Made by a program: the position numbers and the translations under genes. The notes beneath the pieces are model-generated. The model was not told the origin of the DNA, made no database searches, and saw only the letters and a program-made list of their open reading frames with translations. A stretch of DNA of 21,572 nt, from NCBI GenBank assembly GCA_003194525.1, contig NBIV01000661.1, positions 1 through 21,572 on the forward strand, read 5' to 3'. This document shows positions 1-8,939 of this stretch, in pieces. Each line of letters opens with the position of its first letter. The stretch's first letter is position 1. The stretch is from Gracilariopsis chorda (taxonomy: Eukaryota; Rhodophyta; Florideophyceae; Gracilariales; Gracilariaceae).

Positions 1-352
1 GCCGCACCAAGTGAAAGAGTAGATGGGGAAAAGTGTGGGTTGATGGCAGGGAGGAGCAGACTGCTCTAAGAGAAGGTGGGGGTTGCCGAAGAGAGGAGAA
101 GTGGTCTGGCCCGAGTTGGCTTAGAGGCCACCGAACTCGGGCTTTTATAGACAATCGTTCTATATGAATACCCTCTAGTTTCGCATACTAGGTTTAAGTA
201 ACAACTCATAACAATCGGTCATGGGACACTTCCTCGCCATGACGGACCAGTTTGGCGAAAGGCATTGTACCTCCTAGGGTATTTCTGAGTCTATATAGTA
301 CGTTGTTTCCCGCACCAGATGATTCCAGCAACATTGTTCCAACCACTCCACT

Positions 353-775
353 ATGCCTAAACATCCACGTCCGAATGTCACCAGGCTTGTTCGAGAGATA
401 TCCGACGATTCGTCCCCGGAACCACCTTGTAAACGCAATCGTTTCATCGATGACGAAGCTTCCGAGGCCGGCCTTCCACCGAAGAGGCGCTCTCAATTCA
501 GGCAGAGTATGGTCTGATGCCTGAGGACAGCGCCATCAACCCATCTCACGATGTTGCCCAGTTTGGTGGCCTACTCCTGGCTCTAGCGGATGGCCATCAG
601 AAAGTAGGTGAGCTGCAGCCTTCCCTCAATATCGTTTGAGCGCCTTCCCTTTTGTATATACAAGGGATTCTCGAAGGAATGGTATTCGTGGCGCGGATTC
701 GTCGCGTCCCCTTGTGAGGGTGTTATGCTTGCGGTGGCCACAGCAATAGATGAAGAATTGCAGAGGGAGGACTAA
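353..775 (+). pseudogene. Frameshifted 3'-LTR copy of the LTR-borne antisense gene
   Basis: This is the copy of the 9290-9718 gene in the 3' LTR, with the same ATG context and the same TAA end. Compared with the intact copy it has lost single bases in short runs, for example in the GGG after gaggcc (about 468), at ttgag (about 638), in the C run near 648, and near 705 and 717. The frame is broken several times. The losses cluster in homopolymers, so they may be assembly errors. Confidence 0.6.
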
Positions 776-960
776 TATATGCTACCATCTTTCCTTATGA
801 TGTCAATAAACTGCTTCTTCTTGCGTGTATACGTTGCAATAGAGATGCGTACTGCGAATGGTGGCGGCGGTGGTGAGACGACATGGCTGCAGCGAGCTGC
901 TTATTATCTGTTCTGTGTATAATCTGCGAGGTTCATGTGATGATGTTCGTGATATCAGGA

Positions 961-1266
961 TCAGTACCAAGCTGAATGTACAGGAGTCCTTCCGGAAATA
1001 TCTCCTTGATTGTTGGGTTTTTCGCTAGTCCCCTCGGGTGCGTGTCTTCCCAACACCCCCAGACCAGAAGGCACCACACTAGAAACCGTACCGCCGCTCC
1101 CTTCCAAAGCGGTAGTCTTCAGTTTCCTCTCATAAGTATCTTCATTATCGTAGTCTAGTGCCAGTCTGGTGGATTCGGGGGGAACATTCCTGTACGTCGC
1201 ATATGTTGCTGATGGAGCCTGAATAGGTTGCCTGTTTTTCTCTGAGCGCAGGTACCACCTTGTCAT
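961..1266 (-). CDS. Small LTR open frame, element-sense strand (101 codons), unknown
   Basis: This is an open frame starting MTRWYLRSEKNRQ inside the 3' LTR, on the same strand as the element's polyprotein. The 5' LTR copy (9969-10211) matches its first 77 residues apart from one substitution (Thr to Ala) and is then truncated by a G-run length difference near 983 and 9980. No domain is recognised. The residues are polar, basic at the N-terminus and glycine/serine-rich toward the end. It may be one exon or fragment of a coding region shared with 1353-1604. It may also be chance, since LTRs normally do not encode proteins. Confidence 0.25.
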   Translation of the reverse strand: MTRWYLRSEKNRQPIQAPSATYATYRNVPPESTRLALDYDNEDTYERKLKTTALEGSGGTVSSVVPSGLGVLGRHAPEGTSEKPNNQGDISGRTPVHSAWY

Positions 1267-1352
1267 TCATAATGTTAAAAACGGCGCGATATCTTTCTCT
1301 TTAGCCTTTGGTCTCGTTTGCCAATCGACACGACTCATTACGCCAGAACTCC

Positions 1353-1604
1353 TTAGCATCCTAGCCACAGCATCAGATCTTTGTTGCTGTTCTCCGGGTG
1401 AGAACTGATGACGTCCAGTCCGTGTCGTATGAACTCGCTGCATAGAGGTTCACGACCGAAATCACTCTTTTGTTCAATCATCTCAATGAGTCGTATTATC
1501 TTTAGGTGCGCTTCCAGCAGACGTAAGTGCAGCGCAGCCGTATCCTCAGCCAAGTCCATTCTCTCGCAATATCGGTCTACGTACAACTCAGACCTAGCAA
1601 GCAC
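1353..1604 (-). CDS. Small LTR open frame, element-sense (83 codons), unknown
   Basis: This open frame lies inside the 3' LTR and starts MLARSELYVDRYCERMDL. It is repeated at 10299-10550 with only two residue differences (Ala to Pro and Ser to Thr). The composition suggests an amphipathic helical protein with a central helix-rich stretch (residues about 18-45). Its frame is open for a short way upstream of the Met and could continue from the MDDLISSA-containing frame if one base were shifted. No family is recognised. Conservation between the LTRs reflects recent duplication and not selection, so coding status is uncertain. Confidence 0.3.
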   Translation of the reverse strand: MLARSELYVDRYCERMDLAEDTAALHLRLLEAHLKIIRLIEMIEQKSDFGREPLCSEFIRHGLDVISSHPENSNKDLMLWLGC

Positions 1605-1605
1605 T

Positions 1606-1905
1606 TCAAACGATTCGGTTGTTGTCGAGTGCTGAACTTATGAGGTCATCCATCGACAAGAAGAGACATGCTAGGGTAGCAAAAGTCCTGAGAAATGCGA
1701 TGTACAGCGAGATGCCGTACGCAGGTAACGGTTCGGGTGAGGCTGGGTGGGACGGCGGCGTTCCACACGACAAAGCTGAACAACCGTGTCGCAGCGCGCG
1801 CATCTGCTGAGGCGGACGCGCCTGGGGTGGAAGCGGCGAGAGGGGGTTGGCCTTAAATGAGATCGAAATCTCATAGGGACTCCACCCCCTCCCAGTCTTT
1901 TTCAC
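1606..1905 (-). CDS. Small LTR open frame near the LTR outer edge (99 codons), unknown
   Basis: This frame starts MKKTGRGWSPYEI 32 bases inside the LTR and ends after MDDLISSALDNNRIV. The 5' LTR copy is split by an A-run difference near 10805 and a G-run difference near 10620. The middle is Pro/Ala/Arg-rich and GC-rich, typical of non-coding read-through, while the last 15 residues look like the start of a helical protein that continues in another frame into 1353-1604. It is a weak candidate. Confidence 0.2.
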   Translation of the reverse strand: MKKTGRGWSPYEISISFKANPLSPLPPQARPPQQMRALRHGCSALSCGTPPSHPASPEPLPAYGISLYIAFLRTFATLACLFLSMDDLISSALDNNRIV

Positions 1906-1937
1906 TTAGGGCAACAGTTGGGGGGGAATGCCTAACA

Positions 1938-1948
1938 CTCCCCCACTC
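1938..1948 (-). promoter_or_regulatory. Polypurine tract of element A
   Basis: On the minus strand this reads GAGTGGGGGAG and is immediately followed by the LTR start TGTTAGGC. That is the expected position and composition for the plus-strand DNA synthesis primer of an LTR retrotransposon. It supports 1937 as the exact LTR edge. Confidence 0.85.
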
Positions 1949-1950
1949 AG

Positions 1951-1972
1951 CGGTCGCTTCGCCCGGCGACCG
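1951..1972. other. Inverted repeat next to the polypurine tract
   Basis: The 7-bp arms cggtcgc (1951-1957) and gcgaccg (1966-1972) surround an 8-base loop. In the element's RNA this hairpin would sit just upstream of the polypurine tract. The stem is perfect and GC-rich. Its function is unknown. Confidence 0.5.
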
Positions 1973-2125
1973 AAACCTTTCAGCGGTATCGATTTTCATC
2001 CGTAATAGCCAGATAGCTTTTTAGAATATGCCAGATTCGACAAAGAACTTATCAAAGGATGCAGACAGAATGTATTCCCAAATAAAGTTGTCTTCTTCAT
2101 ATATTATGGTATGAAACACCGGTCA

Positions 2126-4042
2126 TCAATGTTGGTACTGGAGCTCAGGCGAGATTACCTGGTAGCGGAAGGGGAATGGAATCATCATGCGATTCATGTC
2201 AGGTTCATATTGTAGTACAAAGTCTTGTCCCCTCCCCATCAGCCGTATGAAAGCAGCTGTTTCTTTTTCATAAGTGTGTTCACGAGGAATGTGTCCATAT
2301 CTACCGACTGTGAAGTGATACAGGTAGATAAGGAATGCAGGGTCAACGGAACGTCCTAAGCGGGGGTGGATTCTTCCAACGAGTCTGCGTAATGTCATAA
2401 GAACACTCTCAACCAGCAGAGGTCCATTAAGCTTGTAAAGCGACAGACAGAGATGCATGGTTGTCCAGGTGATTTTCTCCCGTGCGGGAGGAGATTCTTG
2501 TAGGTCTGCAAGCCACAGAAATATACGACGCCCAGCCACGACGAGATCTTGAAGGCTATCGTCCATGTCGAAAATGTTGTAGTCTACCATAAGAGGCAAG
2601 ACTTTGATAGTGTTGTTTTGTTCGACATGGGTATATTCACCTTGATTCTCATCCTCAGTGATAGTCATGACTGCGTTGGGGCATAGATGTTCTGGCCTGG
2701 GGTGATAAAGCTTCAAACGTCTAGCATGAATTGGTTTCCTGCTGTATCGTTGATTCGGTGAAATCAAGACGTAGCGTGGATGGTTTGCGCGGATAATCCT
2801 GCATGGACCATAGTACCTAGGCTTGAATGGAGGCCATTTAACATTGCGGTTCAGAGCCTTTCCTCGTGTAACCAACACCTCATCGCCTACCTTAAACTTG
2901 TGCGCGTATCTGGGATTACTATGATGGCTTGGTTGCTTAATTATGCGCCATGCTCGGTGAGTGGAACACACCAAATTCTCATGTAGGCGATTACTGATGG
3001 TGGCTTTTGTAATGAGAGACCCGGGGTCCGAAGGATGCATCCGTGCACGGACTCCATACAACAACTCGAAGGGCGAGTAATTGCAGCTGAGCTTACGCCG
3101 GCGATATCCAAAGAGCACTTTGTCCAGTTGACTGTCCCATTCTGAATTTCCGTCGGAAATCATCTTGGTTATACTGTGTTTGATCGTCCCAACCATTCTC
3201 TCGGCACGTCCATTTGACATAGGAGCGTATGCCAAGACGGACTTCCAGGTGATCCCTTTCTGCTTCATAAATTCCTGAACTGAATTAGCCATGAAAGCTG
3301 TAGCATTGTCTGAAATAATCGTGCTAGGGTACCCGAAAGGCTGTATGATTTCCTTCTCTACGAATTGGAGTACGACTGTTGCCGTAGATGTTTCACTAGC
3401 TATTGCAAGTGGCCAACCCGTGAGATGTTCAACTCCGATTAGAAGGAACCGTTTCCCCGAGCTCGTGGTTGGTAGTGGGCCGGCAAAGTCCACCGAAAAG
3501 GTGTGAAATAATTGGGTTAAGGGCAGTCTCTGCGTCGTCTGATACTTCACAAGAGGTGCCGCATGCTGACAGCTAGTGCAGCTGTGCACATAGTTGGTTA
3601 TATCTGCTAGCATCGTGCTCCACCAGAAGCGATCTTTCATGAATGATTTTGTCGATGATATATCCCAATGCCCAATGTCATCATGAAATGTTCGAATGAG
3701 TCCTGGTCGATCAACTAAAACGGGAACTAGTACCAGGCCTGACCCTGTACTTCTGTAGAGTTTGCCATCCCAGGCCACGAACTTCTTCGAATTCCTTTTG
3801 ATGGCCGCTCGGATCTTTGGATCGGGTTCCTCAATTGTCATTCCACTCATGTATCGACCAATATTTGCATAATAAGGCTCTAGTCCGGCGAAAGACGTGT
3901 CTTGAGGGTTAGCGATAGACAGCGCAGCGTCGTCTTCATTCGAACTACTGCCACATGTTTGGTGAGTGTATCGCGAAAGAAAGTCAGCCGCCAGGTTTTT
4001 TGGAACCGGGACGATAGATGATTTCAAATTCATATTCGGCAA
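2126..4042 (-). CDS. pol: Element A Pol, C-terminal part: RNase H end, integrase and C-terminal tail
   Basis: This frame continues the Gag-Pol polyprotein. True homology starts at NLAADFLSRY (residues 16-25), the last catalytic segment of RNase H. The integrase follows, with an HHCC zinc domain (H120, H125, C155, C158) and a catalytic core D185, D245, E281 with 35 residues between the last two (DD35E), all present. A GPY-like module lies around 407-427 (YYGPCRII). It would insert the cDNA into the genome. After about residue 450 there are some 185 residues with no recognised domain and no chromodomain. The frame overlaps the upstream ORF by 59 bases, and the switch lies at an A6 run. The codons before about residue 14 read the upstream sequence out of frame. 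Confidence 0.93.
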   Translation of the reverse strand: MPNMNLKSSIVPVPKNLAADFLSRYTHQTCGSSSNEDDAALSIANPQDTSFAGLEPYYANIGRYMSGMTIEEPDPKIRAAIKRNSKKFVAWDGKLYRSTGSGLVLVPVLVDRPGLIRTFHDDIGHWDISSTKSFMKDRFWWSTMLADITNYVHSCTSCQHAAPLVKYQTTQRLPLTQLFHTFSVDFAGPLPTTSSGKRFLLIGVEHLTGWPLAIASETSTATVVLQFVEKEIIQPFGYPSTIISDNATAFMANSVQEFMKQKGITWKSVLAYAPMSNGRAERMVGTIKHSITKMISDGNSEWDSQLDKVLFGYRRRKLSCNYSPFELLYGVRARMHPSDPGSLITKATISNRLHENLVCSTHRAWRIIKQPSHHSNPRYAHKFKVGDEVLVTRGKALNRNVKWPPFKPRYYGPCRIIRANHPRYVLISPNQRYSRKPIHARRLKLYHPRPEHLCPNAVMTITEDENQGEYTHVEQNNTIKVLPLMVDYNIFDMDDSLQDLVVAGRRIFLWLADLQESPPAREKITWTTMHLCLSLYKLNGPLLVESVLMTLRRLVGRIHPRLGRSVDPAFLIYLYHFTVGRYGHIPREHTYEKETAAFIRLMGRGQDFVLQYEPDMNRMMIPFPFRYQVISPELQYQH

Positions 4043-7000
4043 GGCGATCTAACCATCTGGCGAGTCGTCCATGTATATCCTTCTTTTGAAACGCATACTT
4101 AAGTGCTTGGTGATCCGTGACGAGTTGGAACGGCCTGGATCCCAATAGGTAGATACGAAACTTTGTTAACGCAAACATGACCGCTAGTGCCTCCCTTTCG
4201 CAAACTGAATAACGGCGTTCCGAATCATTCATGGTGCGAGATGCAAACTGAATCGGGTGAAACTTGCCGTCTTCCTTTTTCTGTGCAAGGATTGCTGCGA
4301 CAGCCACTGACGACGCGTCCGTCTCGACACGAAAGGACAAGTCAAAGTTCGGAAATGCGAGTACTGGTGCTGATGTAAGCTTGAGTTTTAACTCCTCAAA
4401 CGCTTTCTTCATATCATCTGAAAACTTAAGCTTCTTCTTACCCGATGTGGCTGCGTGCAAGGTAGATGCCGTATCAGCAAATCCCTTGATGAAGCGTCTG
4501 TAGTATCCCGCAAGTCCTAGGAAGCTTCTGAGCTCCGTCGTTGTAGTTGGTAAAGGGGCCTCACGTATCACTTGGATCTTCTTCGTATCCACACTTATCC
4601 CGTCAGAATCCACCATATGTCCCAGTAGTTCTATTCGAGGCTGAGCAAAGTGACACTTTGATATTTTCAGCTTGAGGCCATGTTCTGCAATGACTTCCAA
4701 TACGTAGATGACATGTTTTACATGGTCATCGAGAGTGTCCGAGAAGATAACAACATCATCAATGTATACGCGAGCAAACGCAATCCTTCCCAATATGGAA
4801 TCCATCATTCTCTGAAACGTTGAGGGTGCATTCATTAATCCAAACGGCATTACCTCAAATTGATAGGTCCCCTGACGGCAGATGAAAGTAGTCATCTCCT
4901 TACATCTGGGTGCCATCCGTATTTGCCAGTAGCCTGAAAACATGTCCAAAGTGGTAAAGAACTTGCATCCACGAAGGTCATCAAACACTTGATCCATGTG
5001 AGGTAATGGCCAACGGTCTGCTTTCATCACAGAGTTCAACGCTCGGTAGTCGATACAGAAGCGAGGCCTTCCGTCCTTTTTGAGGGCGATAACAATTGGA
5101 AATGACCATTGCGAACAGCTCGGCTTTATGATACCGGCTACTAACATCTTGTCGATTTCCTCTTGTACAACCCTGTCGTATTTTGGTGGCAATCTGCGTA
5201 CACGAGAATGAATAGGTGTATCGGTTTCTAACGTGAACTCATGCATCACTGGTACGTTCACTGGTCGAAGATCATGCAAAGACCAAGCGACGAGCTCTGC
5301 GTTTTCAATCACATCCAGCAATGCCGAGCGTCCTGGTTGGGGAATATGGCGTAACTTTTCATTGAGCATTCCCAATCGATCTGGATCTTGCGAGGCTGCT
5401 TCTGTAAGATTATGAACTCCACCAGGCGTTTCTGATATATCGTTGTTGGATGAGACGAGCAAAACATGGTTTCTAGTATCATCCATTGTATCGTTTTCTC
5501 GTAGTCGTGGCACACTCTGTAGATCTTCAGAGCGACGCATGTTTGCTGCTGACTCGTTCATGGGGTGATTAATGGGCTCGTTTTCTAAGCTGTTCGGAAC
5601 TATTTGATCCTCAGTTGGCCCGGTGGTATCAGATCGCTGGGCTGCTTCACCTTGACCGTTCTCGCTGTTGTCGGTAGAGTTATTTGCTTGAGGATCTTCG
5701 TAGTCCTCAGGTATGACAATTTCTATATGTCCATCAGGATATCGGAGAATGAAATGTCCTCGCCCATCTTGGGATACATGGATATTATCACCAACTTCCC
5801 GCCTTTCCTGTGGTTCTCGTTGATTATGCTCGTTATTGTGCAAATTCTGTGAGGGATGAACCTCATACTCAACTATCCCTCCAGGGTATGTCATCACAGG
5901 ATTCCCTTGTTCATCAATGCCAAGTTCGCCTTCAGATGCGCAGGAATCGCTCTCCCTTATGTCCTGTTCACTATCCCGCGCCTCAGGGCGATCTCGAACT
6001 TCTTGTGATCCCTCTCCCTGATTGCCTAAGGGGTCCAGAACGAGGGCGAAATCTGTTGTATTTTCCACTTCTATCCGAAATCTATGATTGATCGGGAAGT
6101 CTCGAACTTGTAGAGGTATGGGATCTCCTGGACCCACCTCTGGCTCCCTGCGTTCGACAAGTATCTCAAATGTATCTGAAGTGCGGGTGGTCTCAGGAGT
6201 TGGAAGTACAACTGCATGATCCATAATTGGGATTCGTAATACTGGATCCGGCGGGACAGAATGGGCAGACTCTGTCGATGAATCCTCGCTACTGTTGTTC
6301 TCAGCATGTTCATTACTTTCCTCGTCGACACTGTTGATGCGTTCGGTGGACGGTTGTGGTTGCATACCATCTGTAAAACGATCGCGGAAGACAGTTTCAT
6401 CACCTCTTCTTTCACTTCTTAAGTACCCTGGAACATCTTGTTGCTCTTCGGCTCGTTCCTCTTCTAATGCTTGATCTGGAGAAGGTGGTGGTGTACCACC
6501 ATTTGTCATTTGAAGCGCCTCGTGTTCAATTCGTTCCTCATTGGTGGTCATACCCACAATTAACACTTCTTCGGCGGTTAATTTCTGCAATGAAGTTAAA
6601 GATAGCTCGGCATTCTTCTTTTCGGTCTCCAACATGACAACATCTAATTCTTCTTGTTCCGAATCTGATTCTGTATCGGAAAGAAAGACTTCTGAATCTG
6701 ACGTAAAGTCTTCACTGTCTGTTCCAGAGTCTATGGGAGTGTCGCCCATTCTTCCACGCTCATGGTCTAAACAAAGAGTGACAGATTTTCCTTGGTAGTT
6801 GAGTGATACTTCTTGTGTCCCCAGGTCAATACATGCCCCTAGGCGTTCTAAGGTCGGACACCCTATAATAACACTAAAGGGAGACTTGTCAACCACGAGG
6901 AATTCTAACGGAACGCGCACTGTCCCAAACTTCACCGGAACGTCATGAAGGACTCCACGCACAATGGTGGTAGTGCCGTCAGCCACTGTAATCTTCCTAT

Positions 7001-8513
7001 TCGTTGGGAGTGGTTCCAGCGATAAGTCTTGCGTGAGGTTTGCAGAGAGCAAATTTGGTATTGCTCCTGAGTCCAGTAAGGCTTGTACTTCAGTTCCATA
7101 CACTTTTACCGGGACTACCTTTAGCCGTCGGGTCTCGTTTGTGGCTTCAGCGTAGTTGACACGCCGAGTGGACGTGCGTCCTGATAATATGCGACGTAGA
7201 TCCTTCTTAGCGTCGTCGGCATCACCACGAACAAGCTGGCCGAAGGTGATTCCAGAGGAGGCATTTGCAAGTTCCTCAAGAACATTATACTTCCCTGCAT
7301 GTTCCTCTAGCTTTGATTTGCTGGAAGACTTCCTAGGTGGCCTCTTTTGTTTCTTAGTGGGCTTCTTAGGACTTACTGCATGTTTTGACAAGCCATGAGG
7401 TTCCTTCTCTATTATTACTGATGGGTTAAGCAGAGAGGGTAACCGCATGGGTCCTTCCGTTCGAGGCTGCTTTGGTACTGGTGCACCGTCAGCTGTTCTC
7501 TTCGTCGTGGTCACGTATTCCTCATTACTTTCGTTCTCGACGACAACGGAGACATTACTTGTTTGTTGGCTGTTCTGCACGTTGTTTCCCTTGTCATTCT
7601 TCTTGAGTCGAGTCTCACTTTCGGAATCTACTCGGACGTCGTCGAATCCAACCCTGCGCTCGACATCGACATCTTTCTTCCAACACGAAGCCCTTGCGTG
7701 GCCGACCTTGCCACAACGCCCGCATCGCGTACTACGATGAGGGTTCAAGTTGCAACGAGTTGAGTAATGTCCTGATTGCTGACAATATGCGCAGAGCCGA
7801 TCCTCTTCATTCCTTTTATCCACAGCTTGATTCTTCTTGACTAACAAAGTTAACTGTGCCAGCCGGCTTGTGAGTTCATCTACTTTGCCTTCGAGAGGAG
7901 CATGGGAGCTTGGCCTATCCTTCTGTAGAATTTTCTTTGGGGGCGCCAGAACATGTAGGGCACCATGGGAGCTGAGCACCTTTTTCCCAGCCACAAATGC
8001 TCTTACAAGATTTTTCAATGCTTGATAGTCGGCTGCTCCCCGAAAGATAACAAATTGTGCCAGATCTGAGAATTCCATCACAGCCTTCCGAAGCAACCCA
8101 AACTTGGCCTCGGAGTTGAATCCTGCCTTCTCGAAACATGTATCTATTCGTTTCAATGATCCCAACAAGTCACCGTAGTCTAACCTGAAGGAGACAGCCT
8201 GGCGAATGTACTCCTCGGGTTCCTCAATCCCACCAAACCGTTCCAAGAAGGCTGCCTTTACCGTGTCGTATTTGAATGCATCAGCAATTAAATCCCCGTC
8301 TGAAGCAAAGTTATCATAATAGAATTCGAATGCCTGCCCTTCGAGGTAGCCAAGGAACTCCAATGCCCGTTCCTCATTCGACTTTCCTCTGGTAGCGACA
8401 TTCTCATAAAAGAAAAGAAACTTGCGAACGTCAGAAGAATTTCCATCGAAAGAGACCACACTTGTAACTTCCGAGGAGTTTGGCCCTCCTCGAGAGTACC
8501 ATGTGAGTGTCAT
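3984..8513 (-). CDS. gag-pol: Element A Gag-Pol: Gag, protease, acidic spacer, RT, RNase H
   Basis: The frame opens at 8528 with GTG. The first AUG is at 8513, five codons in, and I take that as the start. Residues below are counted from 8528. The capsid-like region is about 25-180. CCHC knuckles are at about 246-259 and 269-282, both C-x2-C-x4-H-x4-C, followed by basic nucleocapsid-like sequence. The aspartic protease is about 465-585 with active site DSGA at 486-489. An acidic, Ser/Glu/Asp-rich spacer of nearly 480 residues follows (about 595-1070). RT is about 1090-1330 with YIDD at 1255-1258. RNase H starts at about 1395 with Asp1404. Gag and Pol share one frame with no stop between them. 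The frame ends early at GSKKPGG because of the A6 run at 3996-4001. The product would be the particle proteins and replication enzymes. Confidence 0.94.
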   Translation of the reverse strand: MTLTWYSRGGPNSSEVTSVVSFDGNSSDVRKFLFFYENVATRGKSNEERALEFLGYLEGQAFEFYYDNFASDGDLIADAFKYDTVKAAFLERFGGIEEPEEYIRQAVSFRLDYGDLLGSLKRIDTCFEKAGFNSEAKFGLLRKAVMEFSDLAQFVIFRGAADYQALKNLVRAFVAGKKVLSSHGALHVLAPPKKILQKDRPSSHAPLEGKVDELTSRLAQLTLLVKKNQAVDKRNEEDRLCAYCQQSGHYSTRCNLNPHRSTRCGRCGKVGHARASCWKKDVDVERRVGFDDVRVDSESETRLKKNDKGNNVQNSQQTSNVSVVVENESNEEYVTTTKRTADGAPVPKQPRTEGPMRLPSLLNPSVIIEKEPHGLSKHAVSPKKPTKKQKRPPRKSSSKSKLEEHAGKYNVLEELANASSGITFGQLVRGDADDAKKDLRRILSGRTSTRRVNYAEATNETRRLKVVPVKVYGTEVQALLDSGAIPNLLSANLTQDLSLEPLPTNRKITVADGTTTIVRGVLHDVPVKFGTVRVPLEFLVVDKSPFSVIIGCPTLERLGACIDLGTQEVSLNYQGKSVTLCLDHERGRMGDTPIDSGTDSEDFTSDSEVFLSDTESDSEQEELDVVMLETEKKNAELSLTSLQKLTAEEVLIVGMTTNEERIEHEALQMTNGGTPPPSPDQALEEERAEEQQDVPGYLRSERRGDETVFRDRFTDGMQPQPSTERINSVDEESNEHAENNSSEDSSTESAHSVPPDPVLRIPIMDHAVVLPTPETTRTSDTFEILVERREPEVGPGDPIPLQVRDFPINHRFRIEVENTTDFALVLDPLGNQGEGSQEVRDRPEARDSEQDIRESDSCASEGELGIDEQGNPVMTYPGGIVEYEVHPSQNLHNNEHNQREPQERREVGDNIHVSQDGRGHFILRYPDGHIEIVIPEDYEDPQANNSTDNSENGQGEAAQRSDTTGPTEDQIVPNSLENEPINHPMNESAANMRRSEDLQSVPRLRENDTMDDTRNHVLLVSSNNDISETPGGVHNLTEAASQDPDRLGMLNEKLRHIPQPGRSALLDVIENAELVAWSLHDLRPVNVPVMHEFTLETDTPIHSRVRRLPPKYDRVVQEEIDKMLVAGIIKPSCSQWSFPIVIALKKDGRPRFCIDYRALNSVMKADRWPLPHMDQVFDDLRGCKFFTTLDMFSGYWQIRMAPRCKEMTTFICRQGTYQFEVMPFGLMNAPSTFQRMMDSILGRIAFARVYIDDVVIFSDTLDDHVKHVIYVLEVIAEHGLKLKISKCHFAQPRIELLGHMVDSDGISVDTKKIQVIREAPLPTTTTELRSFLGLAGYYRRFIKGFADTASTLHAATSGKKKLKFSDDMKKAFEELKLKLTSAPVLAFPNFDLSFRVETDASSVAVAAILAQKKEDGKFHPIQFASRTMNDSERRYSVCEREALAVMFALTKFRIYLLGSRPFQLVTDHQALKYAFQKKDIHGRLARWLDRLAEYEFEIIYRPGSKKPGG
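3996..4001 (-). other. A6 homopolymer where the Gag-Pol frame breaks
   Basis: On the minus strand the codons TCC AAA AAA CCT lead to a stop 11 bases after the run. Skipping one base puts the sequence into the frame of NLAADFLSRY, the conserved end of RNase H. A one-base longer A run relative to an intact parent explains this simply. Homology flows from one frame to the other without a gap, so nothing else is missing. Confidence 0.85.
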
Positions 8514-8610
8514 GTTGCACGTTGTCACGACACCGGACGATGACAGTCCTTTTTGTACCCTTGTTCACTGGAGTGCGGGTCAGAAATGGAATCGTAGCTC
8601 GAGAGTACCA
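8489..8610. repeat. 13-bp direct repeat at the gag start and in the leader
   Basis: The 13-mer ctcgagagtacca occurs at 8489-8501, inside the first codons of gag, and at 8598-8610, in the leader. On the minus strand each begins TGG, as primer binding sites do. Neither is preceded by a convincing LTR end in CA, and neither matches a tRNA 3' end that I can recognise. Confidence 0.45.
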
Positions 8611-8939
8611 GCACAGGCGTGCAATGCCAATGTAGTAACCAGAAACAAACTGCGTCAAATAACCAATGTATTACGTAGCAAAGGAACCAGGTAGTGATTG
8701 TATAACAAGCGAACAAGCTTGGGACAATGTAGCGAAGAGACTGCACCAGCGGATAACCTACGCGATCAAAACCTTAGATCTAGCGTAGTGCTGATGACCA
8801 CTCCTGATATAGCACCACGGCCAACACGCACGATCAAGACTTTAGGTCTAGTATGCGGCCGAAGTGCACCGTGCCACAGATGATGAGCCCAAACAAGGGC
8901 GGTGTTAGTAAAAGCACGTGTAAAGGTGCGGGAGACCAA
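8529..8939 (-). other. Element A leader or inner LTR segment; PBS not resolved
   Basis: This stretch lies between the gag start and the part of the 5' LTR that can be matched to the left copy. It must hold the LTR inner end and the tRNA primer binding site. Several TGG-starting candidates exist on the minus strand (for example at about 8610, 8630, 8664 and 8875), but none has a clear CA-TGG junction with T-arm complementarity. A diverged 21-bp repeat is present at 8763-8783 and 8831-8851. I see no gene here. Confidence 0.6.
8763..8851. repeat. Diverged 21-bp repeat pair, 68-bp period
   Basis: The segments 8763-8783 and 8831-8851 share the pattern cgatcaaRacYttaRgtctag-like, with three differences that are all transitions. 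The 68-bp offset suggests an old partial tandem duplication in the inner LTR or leader. It may be a repeated protein- or RNA-binding element. Confidence 0.5.

Larger units (their letters stand above)
1..1937 (-). repeat. 3' LTR of element A (truncated by window start)
   Basis: This repeat matches 8940-10887 almost base for base. I count roughly 7 substitutions and about 17 single-base indels, most of them losses from homopolymer runs in this copy. On the minus strand it begins TGTTAGGC at 1937, directly after the polypurine tract, which fixes this boundary. Its other end lies off the window. The copy of the antisense small gene here (353-775) is frameshifted, while the copy in the 5' LTR is open. 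Confidence 0.93.

Noticed and set aside
252..524. 90-codon ORF in the 3' LTR as an independent gene
   Set aside because: It starts upstream in a different frame and is produced by the broken copy of the 9290-9718 gene.
3984..4042. Programmed ribosomal frameshift between two ORFs of element A
   Set aside because: The switch lies within the RNase H domain, where partial expression makes no sense. A one-base homopolymer change explains it.
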